Source: an uncultured bacterium (GTDB lineage: Bacteria > Cyanobacteriota > Vampirovibrionia > Gastranaerophilales > Gastranaerophilaceae). Taken from it: a DNA stretch of 64,000 bases. Shown here in pieces: positions 25,653-34,396 of this stretch; position 1 is the stretch's first letter; each line of letters begins with the position of its first letter. The DNA is taken from assembly GCA_949298985.1 (NCBI GenBank), contig CASFYV010000021.1, positions 1 to 64,000 of the forward strand, in the 5' to 3' direction. The translations under genes were made by a program, and so were the position numbers. The notes below the pieces were generated by a model. The model was not told the origin of the DNA. It saw nothing but the letters and a program-made list of their open reading frames with translations, and did no database searches.

Positions 25653-26416
25653 CTTTTTACTTTAATTCTCTCTATCAATTTAGAAACACTATCCTTTTCT
25701 TCTTGAGGAATATCAAAATTAATATAATCTTCGAAATATTCAATAGCATCTTCAAAATCTTCTCTTGCAAGAAATAAAATCCCAACTTTCTTATAAGCAA
25801 GAGTAAATTTATCATTAACCGCAATTGCTTTTAAATAATTAGAAATCGCTTTATCTATTTCATTATTAGCCTCATATGCTTGTGCTAAAGAATAATACAA
25901 TAATTCATTATTTTCTTTATACTCAATAACATTTTCAAAATTAGAAATCGCACTTTCATAATCTCCAAGTTCAAAAAACACGTGTCCTAAATCATAATAC
26001 GCATCATAATTTTCAGGCTCTCCATCCAAAACTCTTTCTAATTCTATAATCGCATCTTCCCATCTTTGATCTTCAATATAAACTCTTGCAAGCAAATGTG
26101 CAATGGTTAAATTATCTTGTAATTCATAACTTCCTCTTTGCAAAGTCCCAAGAGCAGAAGGAACATCTCCCGCTTTATAATACAAATCCGATAAATTTAT
26201 ATAAGCTTGAGCTAACTCAGGATCCAATTCTATAGCTTTTGTATAAAAATTCTCAGCTTGTTCAAAATTACCTATACAAGAATATGCTACCCCTAAATTA
26301 TTATAAACATCAGCATTATCAGGTTCTGTTTCTAAAACAGAACTGAATGCATCAATAGCTTCTTGATATTTTCTTTCTTTAAAAAGGCTCATAGCCTTAT
26401 CTATTTTCTCAGACAT
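25649..26416 (-). CDS. TPR-repeat protein
   Basis: 255 residues made almost wholly of about seven TPR units, for example Y-Q-E-A-I-D-A-F-S-S-V-L-E-T-E-P-D-N and F-E-Q-A-E-N-F-Y-T-K-A-I-E-L-D-P. There is no signal peptide or other domain. It lies between lptA and dprA, overlapping both by one to four bases, so it is expressed with the outer-membrane transport genes. It is a likely cytoplasmic scaffold; the partner is unknown. Confidence 0.9.
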   Translation of the reverse strand: MSEKIDKAMSLFKERKYQEAIDAFSSVLETEPDNADVYNNLGVAYSCIGNFEQAENFYTKAIELDPELAQAYINLSDLYYKAGDVPSALGTLQRGSYELQDNLTIAHLLARVYIEDQRWEDAIIELERVLDGEPENYDAYYDLGHVFFELGDYESAISNFENVIEYKENNELLYYSLAQAYEANNEIDKAISNYLKAIAVNDKFTLAYKKVGILFLAREDFEDAIEYFEDYINFDIPQEEKDSVSKLIERIKVKR

Positions 26417-27372
26417 TATAAATCCTCTTCATCCTTTGTATCTATATTATGAATAATAGTTCTAACATTTCCTTCCGCAACAAAATCCTTAGGATCCATT
26501 GTCATTTTTATTTTATCAGCGATAATATCTTTATCTTGTTGAACAATTTTTGAACGTCCTACAAAATAAACTGCATTAGGTTTACCTGTTTTTTCATCAG
26601 GAAATACTGAAACTTTAGGACCTTGTGCATAATAATCATCATACCAAATTTTTACATGTCCACTTCCTACATAAGAATTTTGTTTCTTATGATATTGTTG
26701 AAAATCTGAATGTATAATTAACTTTTTACCATCATCAGATATTGCAACAGTTTTAGTATTACCAGAAACACTCATTTCTTCAGTTATAGGATTATATATA
26801 AAATGATGTCCTTCAGATTCATTTTGAGCCTGCTTAACTTTCGCATTACCTATCAAATCAATACGTTGCAAACCACCTTTTTGATCCGCAATTATTACAG
26901 CTTTATCGGAAAATGTATCAATATCTTTATATTTTATAGTTACAGCTCCTGTAGCTACCATAACACTACTTTTTGTATCATATTCTTGAGCATCTGCATT
27001 AATTACAACTATAGGAGTATTACCTTCCGTAATAATAGATTGAGATTCTCCTTCTGCTCTTACAACTTTATTAATTAAAGAGACCTTTAATATGTTTGCT
27101 TTTACTTCTCTTTTCTTATTTTCGTTAATTTCATAAGCATATGGTTTATCATAAAATGTTGCGGTATCCAATTTATTATTTCTACGAATAGAAACGTCAG
27201 CTTTTGGACTTTCCACTGTTAAATTATCCAATTTAACTTTTACCCCGCCATCAAGCTTAATTTTTCTTTCCTCATTAGAAAAAGTTTGAGTTTTAGATTC
27301 AATAATTAAATCCGAAGAAAAAACAGCTAAACTTGATAATATTAATAACGCAAAAACTAGAAATCTTTTCAT
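26416..27372 (-). CDS. lptA: LptA/OstA-family periplasmic LPS transport protein
   Basis: 318 residues. It has a signal peptide (MKRFLVFALLILSSLAVFSS, residues 1-20), then repeating OstA/LptA beta segments such as I-I-E-S-K-T-Q-T-F, A-D-A-Q-E-Y-D-T-K-S-S-V-M-V-A-T-G and a late G-S-G-H-V-K-I-W-Y. At 318 residues it is longer than E. coli LptA (about 185), as in many non-proteobacterial diderms. It should bridge inner and outer membranes for LPS. It overlaps lptC by one base. Confidence 0.85.
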   Translation of the reverse strand: MKRFLVFALLILSSLAVFSSDLIIESKTQTFSNEERKIKLDGGVKVKLDNLTVESPKADVSIRRNNKLDTATFYDKPYAYEINENKKREVKANILKVSLINKVVRAEGESQSIITEGNTPIVVINADAQEYDTKSSVMVATGAVTIKYKDIDTFSDKAVIIADQKGGLQRIDLIGNAKVKQAQNESEGHHFIYNPITEEMSVSGNTKTVAISDDGKKLIIHSDFQQYHKKQNSYVGSGHVKIWYDDYYAQGPKVSVFPDEKTGKPNAVYFVGRSKIVQQDKDIIADKIKMTMDPKDFVAEGNVRTIIHNIDTKDEEDL

Positions 27373-27974
27373 TATTTATCCTCATAAATTTTAGTTTTAG
27401 TATTTCCAACTATTTTAAACTTTTCATACCCTACACCAATATAACCTTTATCAGCAGTTGCGATCATTTCATTATCCTTCTTTATCAAAACATGTCCCTC
27501 CGCAATAGTTTCTTTATCAGAACCTGACCAAGTTAATTTATCTGTATTTAAAGAAGTATTATCCTTCAAAACGATATAAGTATTATCATAAAGAGTTATC
27601 ACACCCGTCTTTTCATCATAAGTTCCTTTAGAAGATTGAAAACTCATCGCAACTTCATTTTTTTGATAAAAATTCCCAATAACATTATTCAAAGTTGCTA
27701 CACTACGATCATTACTATAATTGCCTGTCTCTCCATATATTTCAAAATATTTATTACCATCTTTTGTTTCAGTAATAATAATACCTACTGCATCAACTTT
27801 TTGTTCATCTTCTTTTCCTTTAATTTGAGAACGATTAAAATTAGCGGTAATGACACCTGCAGAGATAAAAGCCCAAGACATTACAAAAATAACAAGAAAA
27901 ATCGCAATTACATATGAACGTCTTTTCTTATCTATTTTCTTAAATCTCTCATATAATTTCTTAAAAAATTCCAT
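27372..27974 (-). CDS. lptC: LptC-like LPS export protein
   Basis: 200 residues. A single N-terminal membrane helix (about 21-45, Y-V-I-A-I-F-L-V-I-F-V-M-S-W) is followed by a periplasmic LptC/OstA beta domain with I-I-T-E-T-K-D-G-N-K-Y-F-E-I and S-K-G-T-Y-D-E-K-T-G-V-I-T-L. It anchors the periplasmic LPS bridge to the LptBFG pump. It is the first gene of the operon through topA, and its ATG is six bases behind a clear promoter (27981-28009). Confidence 0.85.
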   Translation of the reverse strand: MEFFKKLYERFKKIDKKRRSYVIAIFLVIFVMSWAFISAGVITANFNRSQIKGKEDEQKVDAVGIIITETKDGNKYFEIYGETGNYSNDRSVATLNNVIGNFYQKNEVAMSFQSSKGTYDEKTGVITLYDNTYIVLKDNTSLNTDKLTWSGSDKETIAEGHVLIKKDNEMIATADKGYIGVGYEKFKIVGNTKTKIYEDK

Positions 27975-27980
27975 AGAAAC

Positions 27981-28009
27981 ATTTTACCATAGTAAAAAAG
28001 GTATATCAA
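27981..28009 (-). promoter_or_regulatory. Leaderless-type promoter of the lptC-topA operon
   Basis: On the minus strand TTGATA (28004-28009), 17 bases, TAAAAT (27981-27986), six bases, ATG at 27974. Both hexamers are close to consensus. Confidence 0.7.
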
Positions 28010-28023
28010 TTTTATTAAGCCTA

Positions 28024-29184
28024 TTACAATATATAATCTTTTGTTTTTAAAGCTAAAATTTTTTCGACCTCTTCTTTATTTTGAGTTGAGCCAAAAATAA
28101 CCGCAAACAAAGGATTATTTCTATAATCAATCCGTCTTACCTCCAAGACATTTGAATAATTTGCCAAAAACCTTTCATATTCAAAACCTTTTATTTTAGA
28201 CCTATCAAGACCAACAGGAACTTCTGCCATAGAAAAATAAAAAACGTCTTTTCCTGAATTCACTAAAATTTTATTCCAGTCAGGTTTCTTTTGGTTATAA
28301 AAACAATCATATACATTAATTCCCCAAGCATATTTTGCAACATCAGTAGTACACCAACCCGCAAATCGCATCGGATTAACTTCTATCGGAATAATTTCTC
28401 CATCATCTTTTACTCTCAATTCTATATGCATCGGAAAATTTTTTATTTTCAACGCCTCACCAATTTCTCTTAATAACAAAGAAAATTTTGCCATATATTT
28501 TATCATAATCCCTGTAGACATAAGATATATTCTATCACTTACATCTTTAGAATTTAAAAATGGATGTTGAAAAATATTCAATATAACTGGTTCACCATCT
28601 CTATCATAATAAGCATCTACTGCAAATTCTTCCCCTTCTATCAATTCCTCAATTATAAAATTTGAAGAATCCACAACATTCTTAGGATACAACTTTTTAG
28701 CAGACTTCATTTCAGAATCTATCTGAGCAATTGCCTCTCTCCATTCTTTATCATCTCTAACAGTGTGAACCCCAAAACTCAAAAAACCAACAGAAGGTTT
28801 TAATACAAGAGGAAATTTTACATCATCAGAAGACTTATTTTTCAAATCTTCATATTTAACTGTTTCAAAATAAAAATCAGGATAAAGATCTTTTAATAAA
28901 GCCCTAAATTCTGCCTTATCTTTAAAAACCTTTATATACTTCGCTAAATTGGTTTCCTGCAAATTATCTAAAACCCAAGATATTGAATTTTCAGAATTAG
29001 AATATATTAATGGATATTCTTGAGTTAAATAATATTTTTTTGCCACATCTGATGATATTATATCAATGGCCCCCTCTTCTATTTCAGCATCTCTGACCGA
29101 ATCATTATCTAAAACTGCCCAATCATTTTGAACTATTGTATCAAGCAAAAATTCTGAAACATATGGTTTTTCTAAAATTATCAT
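28024..29184 (-). CDS. ATP-grasp domain protein
   Basis: 386 residues. The ATP-grasp core spans about 100-310: F-P-L-V-L-K-P-S-V-G-F-L-S-F-G-V for the phosphate loop, I-E-E-L-I-E-G-E-E-F-A-V-D-A for the hinge, and P-I-E-V-N-P-M-R-F for the metal-binding Glu-Asn. Such enzymes ligate a carboxylate to an amine or thiol using ATP; the substrate is not evident. GAAGGC lies upstream with an ordinary leader of about 24 bases after TATAAT. It is separate from the lptC operon. Confidence 0.85.
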   Translation of the reverse strand: MIILEKPYVSEFLLDTIVQNDWAVLDNDSVRDAEIEEGAIDIISSDVAKKYYLTQEYPLIYSNSENSISWVLDNLQETNLAKYIKVFKDKAEFRALLKDLYPDFYFETVKYEDLKNKSSDDVKFPLVLKPSVGFLSFGVHTVRDDKEWREAIAQIDSEMKSAKKLYPKNVVDSSNFIIEELIEGEEFAVDAYYDRDGEPVILNIFQHPFLNSKDVSDRIYLMSTGIMIKYMAKFSLLLREIGEALKIKNFPMHIELRVKDDGEIIPIEVNPMRFAGWCTTDVAKYAWGINVYDCFYNQKKPDWNKILVNSGKDVFYFSMAEVPVGLDRSKIKGFEYERFLANYSNVLEVRRIDYRNNPLFAVIFGSTQNKEEVEKILALKTKDYIL

Positions 29185-29220
29185 AAAAGCCTTCCTTTAT
29201 CTTTGACAATTATAATACAA

Positions 29221-29252
29221 AAAAACGTTGAACGTATCCGTCCAACGTTTTT
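29221..29252 (-). terminator. Terminator after second pilin-like gene
   Basis: AAAAACGTTG and CAACGTTTTT form a perfect 10-bp stem that extends further (GGACGGATACGTT) with mismatches, followed on the minus strand by T7. It lies 18 bases past the stop at 29270. Confidence 0.85.
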
Positions 29253-29269
29253 AATTAAAATTTTAAAAA

Positions 29270-30013
29270 CTAGTAAATAACTTTTTGGTTATTTTCAAAA
29301 ACCGAACCGGCACACGTCCACCCTGTTGTAACAGTTCCCTCATTACATTTATCCGTAGAACCACTTGCCCAATTATAAGAACTATTTAAAGAAGTATTAT
29401 CAGACCAATTATTACTGCCTACAGGTTTCAAAGTTCCGTCTGAATATAAAGCGAAATAGAATGCATCTCTACCTAACTTATTAGGTTTTGCCGTCCCATT
29501 AATATCAATAAGTACAATACCATTAAACCTATTATATGTTGGGACAGTAGTATTAGTAGTTGCAGCCATAGGATAAACCCCAAACAAAAAACCATCTTTA
29601 GATATACCGTAATTTTCTAAAGCTGCTTTTGCGGCATCAGAATAAGCTCCAGGAGCACCAGATGTTACTGCACCATTATTATAGTTTTTTAACATGCCAG
29701 AATAATCCTGACCTCCTTGAACTTCCTTATAATATGATATTTTCATGTAATTAGATAAATTATTAATATAATTGACAGCATCAGAATTACTACTACCAAC
29801 AAAAGCATTTGCACTACTTAAAGTTTCAGCACCAGCTTGCATCAACATATTTTGATTTGCAACTTCAAAAGCAGAAACAGCTTTTGCTAACTTTGGACCA
29901 ATCTGTGCTGTTCCTGTGTTTTGTATCAAAACAGGAGTTGTTAACGCAGACACAACTCCAATTATACCTAATGTTATAAGAACTTCTGCTAAAGTAAAAC
30001 CAAAATTTTTCAT
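29270..30013 (-). CDS. Type IV pilin-like (pseudopilin) protein
   Basis: 247 residues from the ATG at 30013 (TAGGAGAG upstream). The prepilin signal M-K-N-F-G/F-T-L-A-E-V-L-I-T-L-G-I-I-G-V-V is typical, with Glu5. The C-terminal region has I-D-I-N-G-T-A-K-P-N-K-L-G-R-D and G-T-L-K-P-V-G-S, matching the other pilin-like protein at 17261, so they are paralogues. Two late cysteines (D-K-C-N-E, W-T-C-A-G) could form a disulfide loop. It is an orphan with respect to assembly genes. Confidence 0.88.
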   Translation of the reverse strand: MKNFGFTLAEVLITLGIIGVVSALTTPVLIQNTGTAQIGPKLAKAVSAFEVANQNMLMQAGAETLSSANAFVGSSNSDAVNYINNLSNYMKISYYKEVQGGQDYSGMLKNYNNGAVTSGAPGAYSDAAKAALENYGISKDGFLFGVYPMAATTNTTVPTYNRFNGIVLIDINGTAKPNKLGRDAFYFALYSDGTLKPVGSNNWSDNTSLNSSYNWASGSTDKCNEGTVTTGWTCAGSVFENNQKVIY

Positions 30014-30077
30014 ATAAATCACTCTCCTAAAATACTTCCAAAATATTATAACATATTTTTTTATTTTTGCATAATAA

Positions 30078-30101
30078 AACGGAGCTTGCATAAGCTCCGT
30101 T
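30078..30101 (-). terminator. Terminator after adhesin gene
   Basis: AACGGAGCTT and AAGCTCCGTT form a perfect 10-bp stem with a four-base loop, followed on the minus strand by TTATTATG. It lies 24 bases past the adhesin stop. Confidence 0.8.
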
Positions 30102-30124
30102 AAAAATCATCTTTACATCTATTT

Positions 30125-32101
30125 CTATTTACCAACTGCAAAAGCTTTTACTACAGTAACTGAACCGTCGACATTTTTTCTTACGCCTCTATCAATTTGA
30201 TCATCATCTAAATCTGCTGCATAAGCGACAGGAGTATAAACTTGTGACATATCTACAGAATGTCTTTCATAGCTTCTCAAAACCTTTGCATTTTCATTAT
30301 CTTCAGGATCAATCGTAGGTTCTTCAGGATCTACCGGTTTTTCCGGACCAACCAAATATGTTGTATCATCTTGTCTGTTTGCACTTATATTATAACCATT
30401 TTCTCCGTTTGTTAACTCATATGTAATTTCATCATTTCCATTTATTGTTACTTCTTTTGCATCACGAATATTTGTATATTTTAAAGTATAATCTCTTGAG
30501 GCAAAATCAACTTTTAATTTATCAGTTTCATTTCCTATTGTGATAGTATCAGCTTGAACCCCATTTCCAGTAATTTCAATAAATTTATCCGGAGCAGTTA
30601 AATACAATTTATTAGCATTTGCACCTGTAACTTTTAAATCACCATTTGATGAAATGTAAGCAAAAGCTTCTGTTGCAACATTTGTTATTGTGCCGCCAGC
30701 TATATTCATATTTGCATGACTGCTTGGATTATTCAATAATTTATATGTTTCCATTGTACAAATTATTTGTTCATCAACAGTTGAATTTTCTGTAGTTTTA
30801 AGACCGCCAATATAACCTTTTGCACTAAAATCATAGTTTTTAGCACTTATTAAAGCTTTTCCATCTGTTATTATATTTAAATTTTCAGATTTCAACTTAA
30901 TAGAATCCGCTACAGTATCTATAGTTACAGCTATAGAACCATTATTTGCATAAGCATCAATTGCACCACCAACAGTAAGGCTTCCATCTTGCAATTTTCC
31001 TGCATCTATATCATAACCACCAATATGAATATTATTTTCTGAATTAATTACTAAATTTCCACCGACAGTATTATCACCAATTACGTGAATAAAATGTTTA
31101 TATCCTTGAGGATTTTCTGATTCTTTTGTTGTTTTCAATTCCATATTTTTACCAACTTGAACATTTCCTACTTCTAAGAATCCTCCGCCGTTTTCCATTT
31201 TTAAATTTCCGCCAACTTTAGTGTTTCTGGCATACATTAAAACTCCATTGCCTTTTACATTAGCATCACCCGTAATTTCTAATGCTTTTCCGTTTGAAAC
31301 GTAATTAAGAGCGACACTATCATTTGATTTAATGTCTAAATTACCGTTAATTTTACCTCCGCTAACCGTTTTTACAACACCTTTATCCGCAATAATATAA
31401 ACATCACCGTCAATATTTACAGCTTCTAAACGAACTGCGTCTTTAACATTAATATTTCCGGTTGATAAATAATCTTGACCATTTGCTGTTATTAATTTTA
31501 AACCATTTTCTGCATTAATCATTGATTGTACTACATTAATAGAAGGAGCCATAATATTAAATTCTCCACCAACGCTAAAATCAGAATCCTTAATATTAAT
31601 AACTCCAACAGGTATTGTTGTATTAACTTTTGAAATATTCATAGCGTCACCAATAAAAGTTGACGTCATTGGTTGGGTTGTTACCATAACATCTCCGGCT
31701 GTTGTAAATTTTGCACCATCAAATAAAACACCATTAGGATTTGAAATAATTAATTTCCCAATACCGCTATTTGCATTTATTTGACCATATATTGTAGACA
31801 TTCCATTATTAACAGTATTTAAAATTGTTAAATTATTTGAGCCACCAACAGCATTAAAATTTAAACTTTCACCCTTATTAACATTTAAAGAATCCCAATT
31901 AACATGAGCATCTCCATTAAAATTCAAATCAGCAGAGCCAGTGCCTTTATCGATATTAACGAATCCTCCTTGAATATTATCAATAACAGCACCTCCTAAC
32001 CCGTTTCCTAAACCGGTATCTATTGCTGCCATAGAAAACTGCATACTTGCAAATACTGTTGTTAAAACTAAAGCTGAAATTTTCTTTGCAATCTTTTTCA
32101 T
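30125..32101 (-). CDS. Filamentous haemagglutinin-type (two-partner secretion) adhesin
   Basis: 658 residues. A signal peptide (about 1-26, ending in M-A-A) is followed by the TPS/haemagglutination-activity domain: N-F-N-A-V-G-G-S-N-N-L, I-Y-G-Q-I-N-A-N, and the hallmark I-S-N-P-N-G-V-L-F-D-G near residue 130. The rest is a right-handed beta-helix of short repeats (G-D-V-Y-I, G-G-N-L-V-I-N-S). It ends in a proline/glutamate-rich linker and a basic tail. The protein should be exported through an outer-membrane TpsB pore, but no TpsB gene is in this window. It is expressed from the composite promoter at 32128-32160. Confidence 0.9.
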   Translation of the reverse strand: MKKIAKKISALVLTTVFASMQFSMAAIDTGLGNGLGGAVIDNIQGGFVNIDKGTGSADLNFNGDAHVNWDSLNVNKGESLNFNAVGGSNNLTILNTVNNGMSTIYGQINANSGIGKLIISNPNGVLFDGAKFTTAGDVMVTTQPMTSTFIGDAMNISKVNTTIPVGVINIKDSDFSVGGEFNIMAPSINVVQSMINAENGLKLITANGQDYLSTGNINVKDAVRLEAVNIDGDVYIIADKGVVKTVSGGKINGNLDIKSNDSVALNYVSNGKALEITGDANVKGNGVLMYARNTKVGGNLKMENGGGFLEVGNVQVGKNMELKTTKESENPQGYKHFIHVIGDNTVGGNLVINSENNIHIGGYDIDAGKLQDGSLTVGGAIDAYANNGSIAVTIDTVADSIKLKSENLNIITDGKALISAKNYDFSAKGYIGGLKTTENSTVDEQIICTMETYKLLNNPSSHANMNIAGGTITNVATEAFAYISSNGDLKVTGANANKLYLTAPDKFIEITGNGVQADTITIGNETDKLKVDFASRDYTLKYTNIRDAKEVTINGNDEITYELTNGENGYNISANRQDDTTYLVGPEKPVDPEEPTIDPEDNENAKVLRSYERHSVDMSQVYTPVAYAADLDDDQIDRGVRKNVDGSVTVVKAFAVGK

Positions 32102-32127
32102 AATACAATACTCCTCTTTTGTTCTTT

Positions 32128-32160
32128 TATATATAAAGTATTTTTACTAAAAAAAATTGC
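32128..32160 (-). promoter_or_regulatory. Composite lineage promoter of the adhesin gene
   Basis: On the minus strand GCAATTTTT (32152-32160), 12 bases, ACTTTATATATA (32128-32139), ending 26 bases before the ATG. A TGTAACA box sits immediately upstream. Identical in both blocks to the site at 44054. Confidence 0.7.
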
Positions 32161-32339
32161 CTTTTTGTTACAGTAATTTACATATTTTAAGCGTTTTAAA
32201 TAATACATTTTCACAAACAAATTTAATATTAAATTTTGTAAATTTTATATTACCTTCTAGCAAAATTTTTTTTTATCTGGTTTACGATAGAATGACTAGC
32301 TAAAAATATATCCCAATTATTATAAAAGGAGTGTAATGT

Positions 32340-34316
32340 ATGAACATCAATGCAAAAGAACTTTTGTTATTAAACAAAAAAATTCAATTTAAAGAAAGTA
32401 TTAATCCTTCTAACAATCAAGAAACTTCAAACTCAGTTAAACCTGAAGAATTAGAACCTCAAACAGGCTTAAATAAATTAATGTTTCAAGGTTTAAAAAA
32501 TGTAGCAACTGATCCACAACTTTCTCAAAAGTTAGGAATGTTTAATAATATAAATACAGAAGAACAAAGCCCTGAAGCAACAAATAACTATATTGCTCCA
32601 TATAAATCAAACATAGCTTTCCAAGGTTTAAACGGAAATAAAATCAAATCTATCGCACTTGGAGCTTTAATGGGCTTAGCAACCTTAGGAGCAACTTCAT
32701 CTTTAACATCTTGTGTTGATGTAAAACAAGATGTTGTTGTTGACATGGATGCGATAACTGAAATGATGAGCAAAATGACAGAAATCCTTAACCAAATTAA
32801 AGACCAAAATGCATCTAATAACGAATTGCTTACACAAATGAATACATATATGCTTCAATTAATAGAAGAAGTAAAAAACGGAAACATTTCTGCAGATGAA
32901 TTCTATAATAAAATGTTTGAATATATGGTTGCAAATCAAACAAACCAAGAACTTATCATTAATCAATTAGTACAAAACGGTAAAACTCAAGAAGAAGCAA
33001 ATCAACTAATCCAACAACTTATAAAAGACGTTAACAGTGGTTTTATTTCTGCAGAAGAAGCTTGGGATACAATTCAAAAATTATTAGGTGAAATAAAAGA
33101 TACCTTAGATGATATGAATGCTAAATTAACAACTCTTATAAATGAATTCCAAGCATACAGAACAGAATACACAAATGACAAAAAAGAAGAATTTAAAAAG
33201 TTAGATCAATTAATTCAAGATAATCGTATCCAAACAGCTATTTTAGACGACATGAAAGAAGCTCAAAAAGGAATGGCTGAAAACTTAGAAGGATTAAAAG
33301 CTAACTCTGATACATTATTAACAATTGCTAAAGATGATACAAGACATAAAGAATTAATTGAAGCGATTAAAAATGTTCAAGCAGGCGGAGGAAATTCTAC
33401 TGAAATCGATTATGATAAACTTGAAGCAATGTTTGAAGCAATGGGAATTAAAATATCTGATGCAATTAATATGTCTTCTAAAGAATTAGAACAAGCTATC
33501 AGAGATTTCCAAACTTCATACGTTAAAAACGAAGCTGAACAAACTGAACTAATGGCTTCTATTAATGAAAAATTAGAAAACATCTCTAATTTCCAAGGAT
33601 TAAACAAAGATGAAATCATTAATGCAATAGATAAAGTTACTAGTGCAGTAAATAGTAACTCTGCTAATATTGTTGATGAAATCAAAAACTTAGAAGCTCA
33701 AATCGAAAAACTTCAAGCAACAGTTGATGCAATGTTTAAAGCTTTTGGCGAATACACTAATATGGTTAATAAATACTTCTCAATGTTTGATGCAAAATTT
33801 GATTCTGTTTTAAATTCTTTAGATAAAATTGATACTGATATGGATCAAATTATTGCTAACCAAACAATTGCTAATAAGTATTTAGAAAACTTAAATAATA
33901 GTGTAGAAGACTTAAAAGTACAAATCAATGAAATCAAAGTAATAATTGAAGGAAATGAAGGCGGATCAGGTTCTGGTATTACTTTAGAACAGTTAGAAAA
34001 ATTATTAAAAGAACGTGATGAAGCTAATTTTGAAAAATACAAAGAACTTCTTGAAAACTTAAATATTAAAGTCGATATTGATACATCAACTATTGAAGAT
34101 TTATTAAAAGAAATAGATGAAAAAATGAATATTATGAATGAAAACAATAAGATTTTACAAGAAATCTTAGATCTATTAAAAGGTATCGATTGGTCACATC
34201 CTGACTACAGTGCTAAATTAGATGAAATCATTGAAATCTTAAAATCAATTGATAAAAACTGCAGCAGCTGTAATGAAGGAATTTTAGGTGATTTAGAAGA
34301 CACATTAGGTAGATAA
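32340..34316 (+). CDS. Large coiled-coil protein with internal lipobox and three FxG/E motifs
   Basis: 658 residues, not a family I recognise. The N-terminal 100 residues are polar and carry three F-[KQ]-[EG] motifs: I-Q-F-K-E (15-19), L-M-F-Q-G (47-51) and I-A-F-Q-G (92-96). A hydrophobic stretch at about 104-121 ends in L-T-S-C125, a good lipobox but about 100 residues later than normal. From 130 to 640 it is almost continuous helix and coiled coil, and it ends with C-S-S-C. AAGGAG precedes the ATG. The region upstream has a GCAAAATTT block like that at 63112 but a poor second block. It could be a lipid-anchored rod; that is inference. Confidence 0.65.
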   Translation: MNINAKELLLLNKKIQFKESINPSNNQETSNSVKPEELEPQTGLNKLMFQGLKNVATDPQLSQKLGMFNNINTEEQSPEATNNYIAPYKSNIAFQGLNGNKIKSIALGALMGLATLGATSSLTSCVDVKQDVVVDMDAITEMMSKMTEILNQIKDQNASNNELLTQMNTYMLQLIEEVKNGNISADEFYNKMFEYMVANQTNQELIINQLVQNGKTQEEANQLIQQLIKDVNSGFISAEEAWDTIQKLLGEIKDTLDDMNAKLTTLINEFQAYRTEYTNDKKEEFKKLDQLIQDNRIQTAILDDMKEAQKGMAENLEGLKANSDTLLTIAKDDTRHKELIEAIKNVQAGGGNSTEIDYDKLEAMFEAMGIKISDAINMSSKELEQAIRDFQTSYVKNEAEQTELMASINEKLENISNFQGLNKDEIINAIDKVTSAVNSNSANIVDEIKNLEAQIEKLQATVDAMFKAFGEYTNMVNKYFSMFDAKFDSVLNSLDKIDTDMDQIIANQTIANKYLENLNNSVEDLKVQINEIKVIIEGNEGGSGSGITLEQLEKLLKERDEANFEKYKELLENLNIKVDIDTSTIEDLLKEIDEKMNIMNENNKILQEILDLLKGIDWSHPDYSAKLDEIIEILKSIDKNCSSCNEGILGDLEDTLGR

Positions 34317-34338
34317 TAAAACCTAAGAGCGAGAAAAA

Positions 34339-34368
34339 AAAGAGGTCGATTTTAAAATCGACCTCTTT
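34339..34368. terminator. Bidirectional terminator
   Basis: AAAGAGGTCGAT and ATCGACCTCTTT form a perfect 12-bp stem (plus a further TTTTAAAA loop), flanked by T-rich DNA on the plus side and by T8 on the minus side. It separates two convergent large genes. Confidence 0.9.
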
Positions 34369-34396
34369 AATTTTTAACAACCATAGAAATTCTAAT

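Noticed and set aside
26803-28050. Open frames on the plus strand opposite lptA, lptC and the ATP-grasp gene
   Set aside because: They lack ribosome-binding sites and are rich in Ile, Phe, Asn and Ser runs typical of the antisense of AT-rich genes. The minus-strand genes are strongly supported by family motifs.
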